From positions 1 through 6,752 of the forward strand of contig CBFHPF010000076.1 in assembly GCA_965657665.1 (NCBI GenBank): a DNA stretch of 6,752 nt, written 5' to 3'. The DNA is from UBA8337 sp965657665. Lineage in GTDB: Bacteria; Pseudomonadota; Alphaproteobacteria; RS24. Position numbers and translations under genes: made by a program. This document shows, one piece after another, positions 1 through 6,130 of the stretch (position 1 is its first letter; each line of letters begins with the position of its first letter). The notes under the pieces are model-generated. The model did not search any database. It worked only from the letters and a program-made list of their open reading frames with translations, and was not told where the DNA came from.

Positions 1-819
1 ACAATGATGAGCTTTGTCGGCATCGAGGCCGCCGCGAAAGCACGGCATTTTGCCGATGCCGCTTTTGCCCGTGCGCGGGCGGTTTTGCGGCAGCATAATT
101 TGGCTGATTATAGCGAGACCAGTGTTGAAATTATCGGCGATGACAGTCAATTTGGCGCGGCAGGCGACAATCCGCAAAGCCGCGAAGTGGTGCTGAAAAT
201 CGCTGCCAAGCATGACACACAAGCCGGTTGCGGTGCGCTGCTGAAAGAAATCAGTGGGCTTGGTTTGGCGACACCGGCCGGGCTGTCAATCTTTGCCGGT
301 TCACGCGCCAAGCCGTCACCTGTGGTGCGCTTGTTTTCGTTTCTTTTGCCGAAGGGCGAGGTCACAATTGATATGGATATTGATGGCGCGGTCACGCGGT
401 TTCAAGAAGCGGCATCGGTCAATGGTCCGCAACTCATGCCGGTCAGTGAACCCGATGCGCCGCAAGAAACCGGCACGGTTGAAGTGCCGCTTATCAAGCT
501 GGCTTGGGGGCGTTCTGGCGATAAAGGCAATAAGGCCAATATCGGCATTATCGCGCGCGATGCGGCCTATATGCCGTATATTTGGGCGGCACTTGATGAA
601 GCCGCCATTCGAAAGCGTTTCGGGCATTTTATGACCGAGGGTAGCGGACTGGCGCGGTATTATTTGCCGGGTAGCCATGCGATGAATATTTTAATCGATG
701 AGGCGCTTGGCGGCGGCGGTGTTGCTTCCTTGCGCAATGATCCGCAGGGTAAAGCCTATGCGCAAATCCTGCTCGATCACCCGATTGCCATAACTGAAGA
801 ACTAGCGGAGAGCCTGTAA
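1..819 (+). CDS. AtuA-family protein (acyclic terpene utilisation family), C-terminal part, 5' end outside the window
   Basis: The frame is open from the first base, so the ATG at 4 is almost certainly internal; family members run to nearly 600 residues and only 272 are visible. Counting from that ATG, residues 1-135 match the end of the large AtuA domain (REVVLKIA near 60, then KPSPVVRLFSFLLPKGEV at 103-120). A low-complexity linker around 145-158 follows. Residues 160-262 are the small AtuA-like C-terminal domain, recognisable from LAWGRSGDKGNKANIGIIAR (166-185) and the later RYYLPGSHAMN segment. In Pseudomonas, atuA lies in the atu cluster for citronellol/geraniol breakdown, but its reaction is not established. 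No signal peptide or membrane segment is visible in this part. The stop codon overlaps the next start (TAATG), so it is translationally coupled to the carboxylase beta subunit. Family assignment is firm; function and substrate are inferred only from context. Confidence 0.88.
   Translation, partial: TMMSFVGIEAAAKARHFADAAFARARAVLRQHNLADYSETSVEIIGDDSQFGAAGDNPQSREVVLKIAAKHDTQAGCGALLKEISGLGLATPAGLSIFAGSRAKPSPVVRLFSFLLPKGEVTIDMDIDGAVTRFQEAASVNGPQLMPVSEPDAPQETGTVEVPLIKLAWGRSGDKGNKANIGIIARDAAYMPYIWAALDEAAIRKRFGHFMTEGSGLARYYLPGSHAMNILIDEALGGGGVASLRNDPQGKAYAQILLDHPIAITEELAESL
807..812 (+). promoter_or_regulatory. Ribosome binding site of the carboxylase beta subunit
   Basis: GGAGAG lies inside the last codons of the AtuA-family gene, 6 nt before the ATG at 819. 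With the one-base stop/start overlap it supports this start and translational coupling. Confidence 0.7.
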
Positions 820-2441
820 TGCCGGTTTTTGAATCCAAGCTTGATGTAAAATCCGAGGCCTATGCCAAGAACCGAGCCGACCAGCTCGAGAAAATCGCGC
901 ATTTGCGAATGCTGGAAGGGCGTGCGGAAGCGGCGTCTGAAAAGCGTCGCCCGCGGTTTGAAGAACGCGGACAATTGACCCCGCGCGATAGGCTGGCGCA
1001 ATTGCTTGACCCCGGCATGCCGTTTTTGACGCTGTATAATATGGCGAGCTATTGCGTTGACGACCCGGACCGCGAGACGTCTATTCCGGGCGGCTCAGTG
1101 CTCGCCGGTATCGGTTATGTGTCGGGCGTGCGCTGCATGATTGCGGTTGATGATAGCGGTATTAATGCCGGTGCGGCGACCGAAATGGGCTTTCGCAAAA
1201 ACCTCGAAACGATGAAAATCGCGCTTCAAAACAAGCTGCCATTTATTCATTTGGTGGAAAGCGCGGGCGCTAATTTGATGCAATATAAAGTCGAATTATG
1301 GGCGCATGGCGGCGGGGTGTTTTGCAGCCTCGGTCGGTTAAGCGCGGCGGGTATTCCGACCATGACTGTGTTGCACGGCCCGTCCACGGCGGGGGGCGCG
1401 TATATGCCCGGCATGTCTGATTATAATGTCGGCGTCAAACATAATGGCATGGCGGCGTTGGGTGGCGCGGCTTTGGTGCAAGCGGCCACCGGCGAAATTG
1501 CCGATGAGCGCGAATTGGGCGGCAGTGAAATGCACGCCTCGGTATCCGGCTTGATTGAATATCTGGCTGAAGATGATGCGGATGGTATTCGCCAAATGCG
1601 CGATGTGGTTGCCAATCTCGGTTGGAACGAGCATTGCCCGCCTTTGCCGCAGCGCGATTTTAATGCGCCACTTTATGATGCGGAAGAAATTCTTGGTCTG
1701 GTGCCGGTTGATTATAAAATTCCTTATGATGGTCGCGAGCTTATCGCGCGTCTGGTTGACGGCTCTGAGTTCACTGAGTTCAAGTCGCGCTTCGGGCCGA
1801 ATTTGGTTTGCACGCAAGCCAGCATTTTCGGTCATCCGGTCGGGCTGGTTGCGAATAATGGGCCGATGGGGCCGGATGAAGCGGCTAAGGGCGCGCATTT
1901 TTTCCAAATTATCGACCAAGCGGGCACGCCGCTCATCTTCCTCAATAATATCACTGGCTATATGGTCGGCACGGAATATGAGCAAAAGGGCATGATTAAG
2001 CACGGCTCGAAAATGATTCAGGCGGTGTCGAATATCCGTGTGCCGAAGCTATCTTTTTATGTCGGCGCGTCTTATGGCGCGGGCAATTATGGCATGGCGG
2101 GTTATGGCTTCGACCCTGATTTCTTATTTACATGGCCGGGCGCAATGACCGGTGTGATGAGCGGCGAGAGCGCCGCCGGCACAATGGAAACCGTGGCGAT
2201 TAATGGCGCCAAGCGGCGCGGCACAGAGCCTGATATGGAGGCGCTGGCAAAACAACGCGCGGCTATTGAGGCGGTGTTCTCATCGCAAGAAGATGCGTTT
2301 TTCACATCCGGTCGCTTGCTCGACCATGGTGTGGTGGACCCGCGCGATACGCGCAATATTCTCGGCTTTTTGCTGGAAACATTGTGGGAGCGCAATCACC
2401 GCAAGGTCAATCCAAACGCCTTTGGCGTTGGACGTATGTAG
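819..2441 (+). CDS. Biotin-dependent acyl-CoA carboxylase, carboxyltransferase (beta) subunit; geranyl-/methylcrotonyl-CoA carboxylase type
   Basis: This 540-residue cytosolic protein transfers the carboxyl group from carboxybiotin, carried on the alpha subunit encoded at 3266-5281, to an acyl-CoA. Its length fits the methylcrotonyl-CoA (MCC, LiuB) and geranyl-CoA (GCC, AtuC) carboxylase beta subunits. The N-terminal crotonase-like half carries LVESAGANL (145-153), the oxyanion-type loop TAGGAYMPGMSD (190-201) and VQAATGEI (220-227). The C-terminal half carries VANNGPMGPDEAAKGAHF (344-361), NNITGYMVG (376-384) and GASYGAGNYGMAGYGF (416-431). Where MCC beta subunits typically read 'IFL.GPPLVKAATGE', this protein reads AALGGAALVQAATGE (212-226). 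A small Ala213 thus replaces the usual Phe and GAA replaces GPP. This suggests a roomier acyl pocket than MCC, perhaps for a longer branched chain; the alignment was done by eye. Subunit identity is near certain. The substrate is uncertain: geranyl-CoA-like by AtuA linkage, with methylcrotonyl-CoA as the main alternative. Confidence 0.95.
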   Translation: MPVFESKLDVKSEAYAKNRADQLEKIAHLRMLEGRAEAASEKRRPRFEERGQLTPRDRLAQLLDPGMPFLTLYNMASYCVDDPDRETSIPGGSVLAGIGYVSGVRCMIAVDDSGINAGAATEMGFRKNLETMKIALQNKLPFIHLVESAGANLMQYKVELWAHGGGVFCSLGRLSAAGIPTMTVLHGPSTAGGAYMPGMSDYNVGVKHNGMAALGGAALVQAATGEIADERELGGSEMHASVSGLIEYLAEDDADGIRQMRDVVANLGWNEHCPPLPQRDFNAPLYDAEEILGLVPVDYKIPYDGRELIARLVDGSEFTEFKSRFGPNLVCTQASIFGHPVGLVANNGPMGPDEAAKGAHFFQIIDQAGTPLIFLNNITGYMVGTEYEQKGMIKHGSKMIQAVSNIRVPKLSFYVGASYGAGNYGMAGYGFDPDFLFTWPGAMTGVMSGESAAGTMETVAINGAKRRGTEPDMEALAKQRAAIEAVFSSQEDAFFTSGRLLDHGVVDPRDTRNILGFLLETLWERNHRKVNPNAFGVGRM

Positions 2442-2444
2442 CGC

Positions 2445-2453
2445 GGAAGGAAG
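2445..2453 (+). promoter_or_regulatory. Ribosome binding site of the enoyl-CoA hydratase
   Basis: GGAAGGAAG in the 18-nt gap gives a strong AGGA core with about 8 nt to the ATG at 2460. It supports this start and close cotranscription with the beta subunit gene. Confidence 0.7.
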
Positions 2454-2459
2454 AAGAAA

Positions 2460-3263
2460 ATGTCAGCACCTGAAACAACCGTTATTCTTTTGGAAGAAGA
2501 CCGCGACTGGGCGACTGTTTGGTTGAACCGCCCCGATGCGCGCAATGCCATGTCGGATGAATTGGTCAGTGAATTGCAAGCCATGTTTGATTATCTGGCG
2601 GGGCGCGACGATATTCGCGGCATCACAGTGCGCGGCAAAGGCGATGTGTTTTGCGCCGGTGGCGATTTAAAAGGCTTTAAGAATAATTTTCAGGCCGTGC
2701 GCACAGATGAAGAGGTGATTGAAGACAGCTCAAAAATGGGCCGCTTTTTCCTCACCGTGCGCTCTATGCCGCAAGTGATTATCTTTTTGGTGCATGGCGC
2801 GGCGATGGCCGGAGGGCTGGGCATGGCTTCGGCGGCGGATTTTGTTATCGCTGTCAAAGACACCAAAATGGCGCTAACCGAAACCGCTATCGGCATCGTG
2901 CCGGCGCAAATCGGGCGCTATATCATTGCGCGCACCGGCGATATTAAGGCGCGGCGTATTATGCTGACCGGTCATCGCTTCACGGCGATGGAAGGCGCAG
3001 ATTATGGCCTGGTCGATATTTTATGCGATGACTTGGCTGCCGCTGAGGCGCAATTAAACGATTTGATTGCCGGTGTGCGCCGCTGTGCGCCCAAGGCCAA
3101 TGCCGCTACTAAAAAATTGCTGGAAGCCAATAAGCATCTCGATGACACGGCGATGATACGCTACGCCGGTGAGGCTTTTGCCGAGAGTGTTAAAAGCGAT
3201 GAGGGGCGCGAAGGCGTCGCCAGCTTCCTTGAAAAGCGCAAGCCGAATTGGGTTCAGGAGTAG
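2460..3263 (+). CDS. Enoyl-CoA hydratase/isomerase (crotonase) family protein, probably isohexenyl- or methyl-glutaconyl-CoA hydratase
   Basis: This 267-residue crotonase-fold protein sits between the two carboxylase subunit genes. In the liu (LiuC) and atu (AtuE) clusters that position is held by the hydratase acting on the carboxylated glutaconyl-CoA product. The CoA/oxyanion signature FCAGGDLKGF (64-73) is present, as is the second oxyanion element HGAAMAGGLGMASAADF (112-128). LTETAIGIVPAQIGRYI follows at 139-155. By hand alignment to classical enoyl-CoA hydratase, the second catalytic Glu (rat Glu164) corresponds to Glu141. The first (rat Glu144) corresponds to Gly121, so the usual Glu pair is incomplete. 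The 'PAQI' motif after the conserved Glu resembles AtuE-like proteins more than the 'PGGGGTQ' of methylglutaconyl-CoA hydratases, but that comparison is from memory. The C-terminal helices (residues 200-267) are complete. The family is certain; the exact reaction is inferred from position. Confidence 0.9.
   Translation: MSAPETTVILLEEDRDWATVWLNRPDARNAMSDELVSELQAMFDYLAGRDDIRGITVRGKGDVFCAGGDLKGFKNNFQAVRTDEEVIEDSSKMGRFFLTVRSMPQVIIFLVHGAAMAGGLGMASAADFVIAVKDTKMALTETAIGIVPAQIGRYIIARTGDIKARRIMLTGHRFTAMEGADYGLVDILCDDLAAAEAQLNDLIAGVRRCAPKANAATKKLLEANKHLDDTAMIRYAGEAFAESVKSDEGREGVASFLEKRKPNWVQE
3256..3260 (+). promoter_or_regulatory. Ribosome binding site that decides the start of the carboxylase alpha subunit
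   Basis: AGGAG lies in the final Gln and Glu codons of the hydratase, 5 nt before the ATG at 3266. An in-frame TTG at 3248 lies upstream of this site and would add six residues (starting MGSGVV) that do not belong to the family's usual N-terminus. The ATG at 3266 is therefore preferred. Confidence 0.8.
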
Positions 3264-3265
3264 TT

Positions 3266-5281
3266 ATGCCAAGCGAATTAAAAGCCATCCGTAAAATCCT
3301 GATTGCCAATCGCGGCGAAATTGCTTGCCGTGTTATGCGCACAGCGCGTGATTTGGGCATTCGCACAGTCGCGGTATATTCTGAGGCGGATGCCGCCGCG
3401 CCACATGTCGCCCAAGCTGATGAGGCGGTGCTTATCGGGCCGGGTCCGGTTGGGCAAAGCTATTTGGTGGCTGAGAAAATTCTCGCCGCCGCCAAACAAA
3501 CCGGCGCGGATGCCATTCATCCGGGCTATGGTTTCTTGTCTGAAAATGCTGAATTTGCGGCGGCTGTCGAAAAAGCCGGTCTGACTTTTATCGGCCCGAC
3601 TGCCGAGTCGATTGACCTGATGGGCAATAAAGCGGCGGCCAAACGGCGGATGATTGATGCCGATGTGCCATGTGTGCCGGGCTATGAAGGCGCGGCGCAA
3701 GACGATGACACGCTGGTTGCCGAAGGTAAGAAAATCGGTTTTCCGATTATGGTTAAAGCGGCTGCCGGTGGCGGTGGGCGAGGCATGCGTCTGGTCGAAA
3801 GCGAAGATGCGTTGGCGGCGGCGATTTCAACAGCGCGCTCAGAGGCTGAAAATGCGTTCGGCTCGGGCGAATTGATTTTGGAAAAAGCCATTGTCAAACC
3901 GCGCCATGTTGAAATTCAGGTATTCGCTGACACGCATGGCAATACGATACATTTGGGCGAGCGCGATTGTTCGGTGCAACGTCGCCACCAAAAGGTCATC
4001 GAGGAATCGCCTTGCCCCGTCATGACTGAAGATTTGCGCGCGGCGATGGGGCAAGCGGCTGTCGATGCGGCGGCGTCGATAAATTATCGCGGCGCGGGCA
4101 CAGTTGAGTTTTTGCTCGATGCTGATGGGCATTTTTATTTCCTCGAAATGAATACGCGCTTGCAGGTTGAGCATCCGGTGACGGAAGAAGTCACCGGCCT
4201 CGATTTGGTCGCGCTGCAAATTAAAGTGGCGGAAGGCGACACGCTGGGTTTGAACCAAGATGATGTCTCTCTCACCGGTCATTCGATTGAAGTGCGGCTT
4301 TATGCTGAAGATCCGGCCAAAGGCTTTTTGCCAAGCACCGGTACGATTGCTTGTTTCGAAAAAGTGCAGCGCGCCGGTGTGCGCTATGATACGGGCATTG
4401 TCGGCGGGCAGGAAATTTCGCCGTTTTATGACCCGATGATTGCCAAGCTCATCACCACCGGTCCGACGCGTGAGGCGGCGCGCAAGCTGATGATTGAAGC
4501 ACTGACTGATACGGCTTTGTTTGGCCCGCGCACCAATCGGGACTTCCTGATTGCCTGTCTGGAAAACGAGCGTTTCGCGGCGGGTGATTTTTCAACCGCC
4601 TTTATTGCCGAGCAATTTAGCGAAGCCGATTTGGCAAATAAAACACCCGATGCAACCGCTTTGGCGGTGCTGGGCGTACGCCATTATATTATCGACCGCG
4701 CGGCGGCGGCAGCGCGTAGCTTGGGTGTGCCAACACCGCTGGTTAATTTCGCAACCGATGAAACATTGCGGACACCTTATAAGCTGGCTGTCGGTGACGA
4801 TGAGTTCATGATGTCGGTGCGCAGCAAATCGGCCAATAACTTCACCGTGCTGGTTGGCGATGAAGCGGTTGAGTTGGCGGTGCGCGCGCATGACGGCACG
4901 CGTATGGTGGTGCAACGCACAGATAGCGAAGACGCGCCGCAATTCGTCACGCAAGCTTATTTGGCTGGCGCGACTTTATTCGCAACAATTGACGGGCATA
5001 GCTATACATGCAGCAATTTGCTGATGCGCAATGCGGCCAATGAAGATGCAGGAGACGGCAGCCGTGTGGTCGCGCCAATGCATGGCCGCGTTGTCGATGT
5101 ATTTGTCGCTAAAGGTGACGGCGTTGCGGCCGGTGACCGTCTGGCGATTGTCGAGGCGATGAAGATGCAGCACGAAATTCTTGCCTCAGTAGATGGCACT
5201 GTAGACGAGGTTTTGGTGACGGCAGATGCGCAGGTTGCCGCCGATGATTTGATGATTTCGATTGATACGGGCGAAGAATAG
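3266..5281 (+). CDS. Biotin-dependent acyl-CoA carboxylase, biotin carboxylase/BCCP (alpha) subunit
   Basis: This 671-residue cytosolic protein carboxylates its own biotin with ATP and bicarbonate, then passes the carboxyl group to the beta subunit at 819-2441. Residues 7-116 are the biotin carboxylase N-terminal domain (KILIANRGEIACRV; HPGYGFLSENAEF at 85-97). The ATP-grasp domain follows, with K164 and the glycine loop AAGGGGRGM (166-174), H214, RDCSVQRRHQKV (233-244, K243) and EMNTRLQVEHPVTE (294-307). In the last motif E294, N296 and R298 match the catalytic set of E. coli AccC. The BC C-terminal domain (about 338-445) contains R344. A roughly 145-residue linker region corresponds to the BT domain that joins alpha to beta in MCC/GCC/PCC enzymes. 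Residues 601-669 are a biotinyl domain with AMKM, and K633 (codon 5162-5164) is the biotinylation site. All catalytic residues seen are intact. The start is placed at the ATG at 3266, giving a 2-nt gap to the hydratase; substrate choice rests with the beta subunit. Confidence 0.95.
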   Translation: MPSELKAIRKILIANRGEIACRVMRTARDLGIRTVAVYSEADAAAPHVAQADEAVLIGPGPVGQSYLVAEKILAAAKQTGADAIHPGYGFLSENAEFAAAVEKAGLTFIGPTAESIDLMGNKAAAKRRMIDADVPCVPGYEGAAQDDDTLVAEGKKIGFPIMVKAAAGGGGRGMRLVESEDALAAAISTARSEAENAFGSGELILEKAIVKPRHVEIQVFADTHGNTIHLGERDCSVQRRHQKVIEESPCPVMTEDLRAAMGQAAVDAAASINYRGAGTVEFLLDADGHFYFLEMNTRLQVEHPVTEEVTGLDLVALQIKVAEGDTLGLNQDDVSLTGHSIEVRLYAEDPAKGFLPSTGTIACFEKVQRAGVRYDTGIVGGQEISPFYDPMIAKLITTGPTREAARKLMIEALTDTALFGPRTNRDFLIACLENERFAAGDFSTAFIAEQFSEADLANKTPDATALAVLGVRHYIIDRAAAAARSLGVPTPLVNFATDETLRTPYKLAVGDDEFMMSVRSKSANNFTVLVGDEAVELAVRAHDGTRMVVQRTDSEDAPQFVTQAYLAGATLFATIDGHSYTCSNLLMRNAANEDAGDGSRVVAPMHGRVVDVFVAKGDGVAAGDRLAIVEAMKMQHEILASVDGTVDEVLVTADAQVAADDLMISIDTGEE

Positions 5282-5284
5282 GAG
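5281..5284 (+). promoter_or_regulatory. Ribosome binding site of the TIGR03084-like gene
   Basis: GGAG starts on the last base of the alpha-subunit stop codon and lies 6 nt before the ATG at 5291. The spacing supports this start and membership of the same operon. Confidence 0.6.
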
Positions 5285-5290
5285 CCGAAC

Positions 5291-6091
5291 ATGCTGGCAG
5301 AAGCACTGGATTTCAAGGCCGAGTCTGACGGCTTATATGAGCTGATGAAAGATTTGGATGATGCGGCTTTTGATGCGCCGACCCAGTTTAAAGGCTGGAC
5401 GCTAAATAATGTGTTGGAGCATTTGCATGTCTGGAATTGGGCCGCCAATCAAAGCCATGTCGATGAAGCCGATTTTGTTACCTGGCTGGATGGCGTGATG
5501 AAAGCCGTGATGTCGGGTGGTATGCGCGATTTTGAAGCCGATTGGATTGGCGGCTTGAAAGGCCGCGAATTGCTGGAAACATGGCACGGCTTTTACACCG
5601 ATATGGCGGCGCGTTTTGTCGAGATTGACCCGAAGAAGCGCCTGAAATGGGCCGGTCCTGATATGAGCGCACGCTCGTCGATTTCAGCGCGGTTGATGGA
5701 AACTTGGGCGCATGGGCAAGAGGTCTATGACCATTTGGGTGTGGTGCGCGCCAATAAAGATCATATTCGCTCTATCTGTGTTTTGGGCACGAATACATTT
5801 GGTTGGACCTATGCGACCCGCGGCGAAACGCCGCCCGGCCCGATGCCATTTGTCAAACTGACCGCGCCATCTGGCGATGTGTGGGAATTTGGCGAGCCGT
5901 CTGATAGCGAGCGCGTTGAAGGAAAAGCTGAGCAATTCTGCCAAGTTGTGACGCAAGTGCGCAATATTGCCGACACTGATTTACAGGTCAGCGGCGCGGT
6001 TGCCACTGATTGGATGTCTAAAGCGCAGTGTTTTGCCGGTGCGCCGGAAACCCCGCCTGCGCCCGGTACGCGCTTCACACGACAAGTGTAG
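5291..6091 (+). CDS. TIGR03084-like metal-binding protein (DinB / mycothiol-dependent maleylpyruvate isomerase N-terminal fold)
   Basis: This 266-residue protein has the architecture of the mycothiol-dependent maleylpyruvate isomerase (MDMPI)/DinB superfamily: an N-terminal four-helix metal-binding domain (about 1-160) and a smaller C-terminal domain (about 165-266). The first helices carry WTLNNVLEHLHVWNW (36-50), with His44 or His46 as a likely metal ligand. The second signature is ETWAHGQEVYDHLG (137-150), which supplies Glu144 and His148 in an E-x3-H spacing. That spacing matches the second and third zinc ligands of characterised MDMPI. No signal peptide or membrane helix is seen, so it is probably cytosolic. 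It sits 9 nt after the carboxylase alpha subunit with its own GGAG, so it is very likely cotranscribed. The substrate is unknown: relatives use mycothiol, which proteobacteria are not known to make, so a thiol- or CoA-ester-related role is only a guess. Family assignment is from recalled sequence signatures. Confidence 0.82.
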   Translation: MLAEALDFKAESDGLYELMKDLDDAAFDAPTQFKGWTLNNVLEHLHVWNWAANQSHVDEADFVTWLDGVMKAVMSGGMRDFEADWIGGLKGRELLETWHGFYTDMAARFVEIDPKKRLKWAGPDMSARSSISARLMETWAHGQEVYDHLGVVRANKDHIRSICVLGTNTFGWTYATRGETPPGPMPFVKLTAPSGDVWEFGEPSDSERVEGKAEQFCQVVTQVRNIADTDLQVSGAVATDWMSKAQCFAGAPETPPAPGTRFTRQV

Positions 6092-6100
6092 TTTGCTACA

Positions 6101-6121
6101 TCTCAAATCTCAGATTTGCGA
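6101..6121. repeat. Inverted repeat just upstream of bioB (possible operator or weak hairpin)
   Basis: CAAATCT (6104-6110) and AGATTTG (6112-6118) form a perfect 7-bp inverted repeat around one central C. Two more symmetric pairs (6101/6121 and 6102/6120) follow after one mismatch. The outer arm touches the bioB ribosome binding site. As RNA it could form a 6-bp stem with a UCA loop, but it is AT-rich and no U-run follows, so it is not a convincing terminator. A dimeric-repressor operator is possible. It does not resemble the BioR box (TTATCTATAA type) known in alphaproteobacteria. Confidence 0.45.
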
Positions 6122-6126
6122 GGAAG
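6120..6126 (+). promoter_or_regulatory. Ribosome binding site of bioB
   Basis: GAGGAAG gives an AGGA core 6 nt before the ATG at 6131. It supports this start even though it gives BioB an N-terminal extension compared with the E. coli protein. Confidence 0.7.
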
Positions 6127-6130
6127 AACA

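Noticed and set aside
1338..2003. 221-codon open frame on the minus strand inside the carboxylase beta gene
   Set aside because: It is antisense to a well-conserved gene, its translation is rich in Arg/His/Ile with no recognisable motif, and long antisense frames are expected from this codon bias.
3839..4282. 147-codon minus-strand frame inside the alpha subunit gene
   Set aside because: It lies wholly antisense to the ATP-grasp coding region and has no family signature or ribosome binding site.
2460..5281. Plain leucine-degradation (liu) cluster
   Set aside because: Not excluded, but not adopted: no isovaleryl-CoA dehydrogenase or HMG-CoA lyase is visible, an AtuA gene precedes, and the beta subunit lacks the typical MCC Phe/Pro-Pro segment.
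6104..6118. Rho-independent terminator before bioB
   Set aside because: The stem is short and AT-rich with a 3-nt loop, and no T-run follows; it is better described as an inverted repeat.
6092..6130. BioR or BirA operator, or a riboswitch, upstream of bioB
   Set aside because: No BioR-type TTATCTATAA box or long BirA-type dyad is present, and 39 nt is too short for a known riboswitch.
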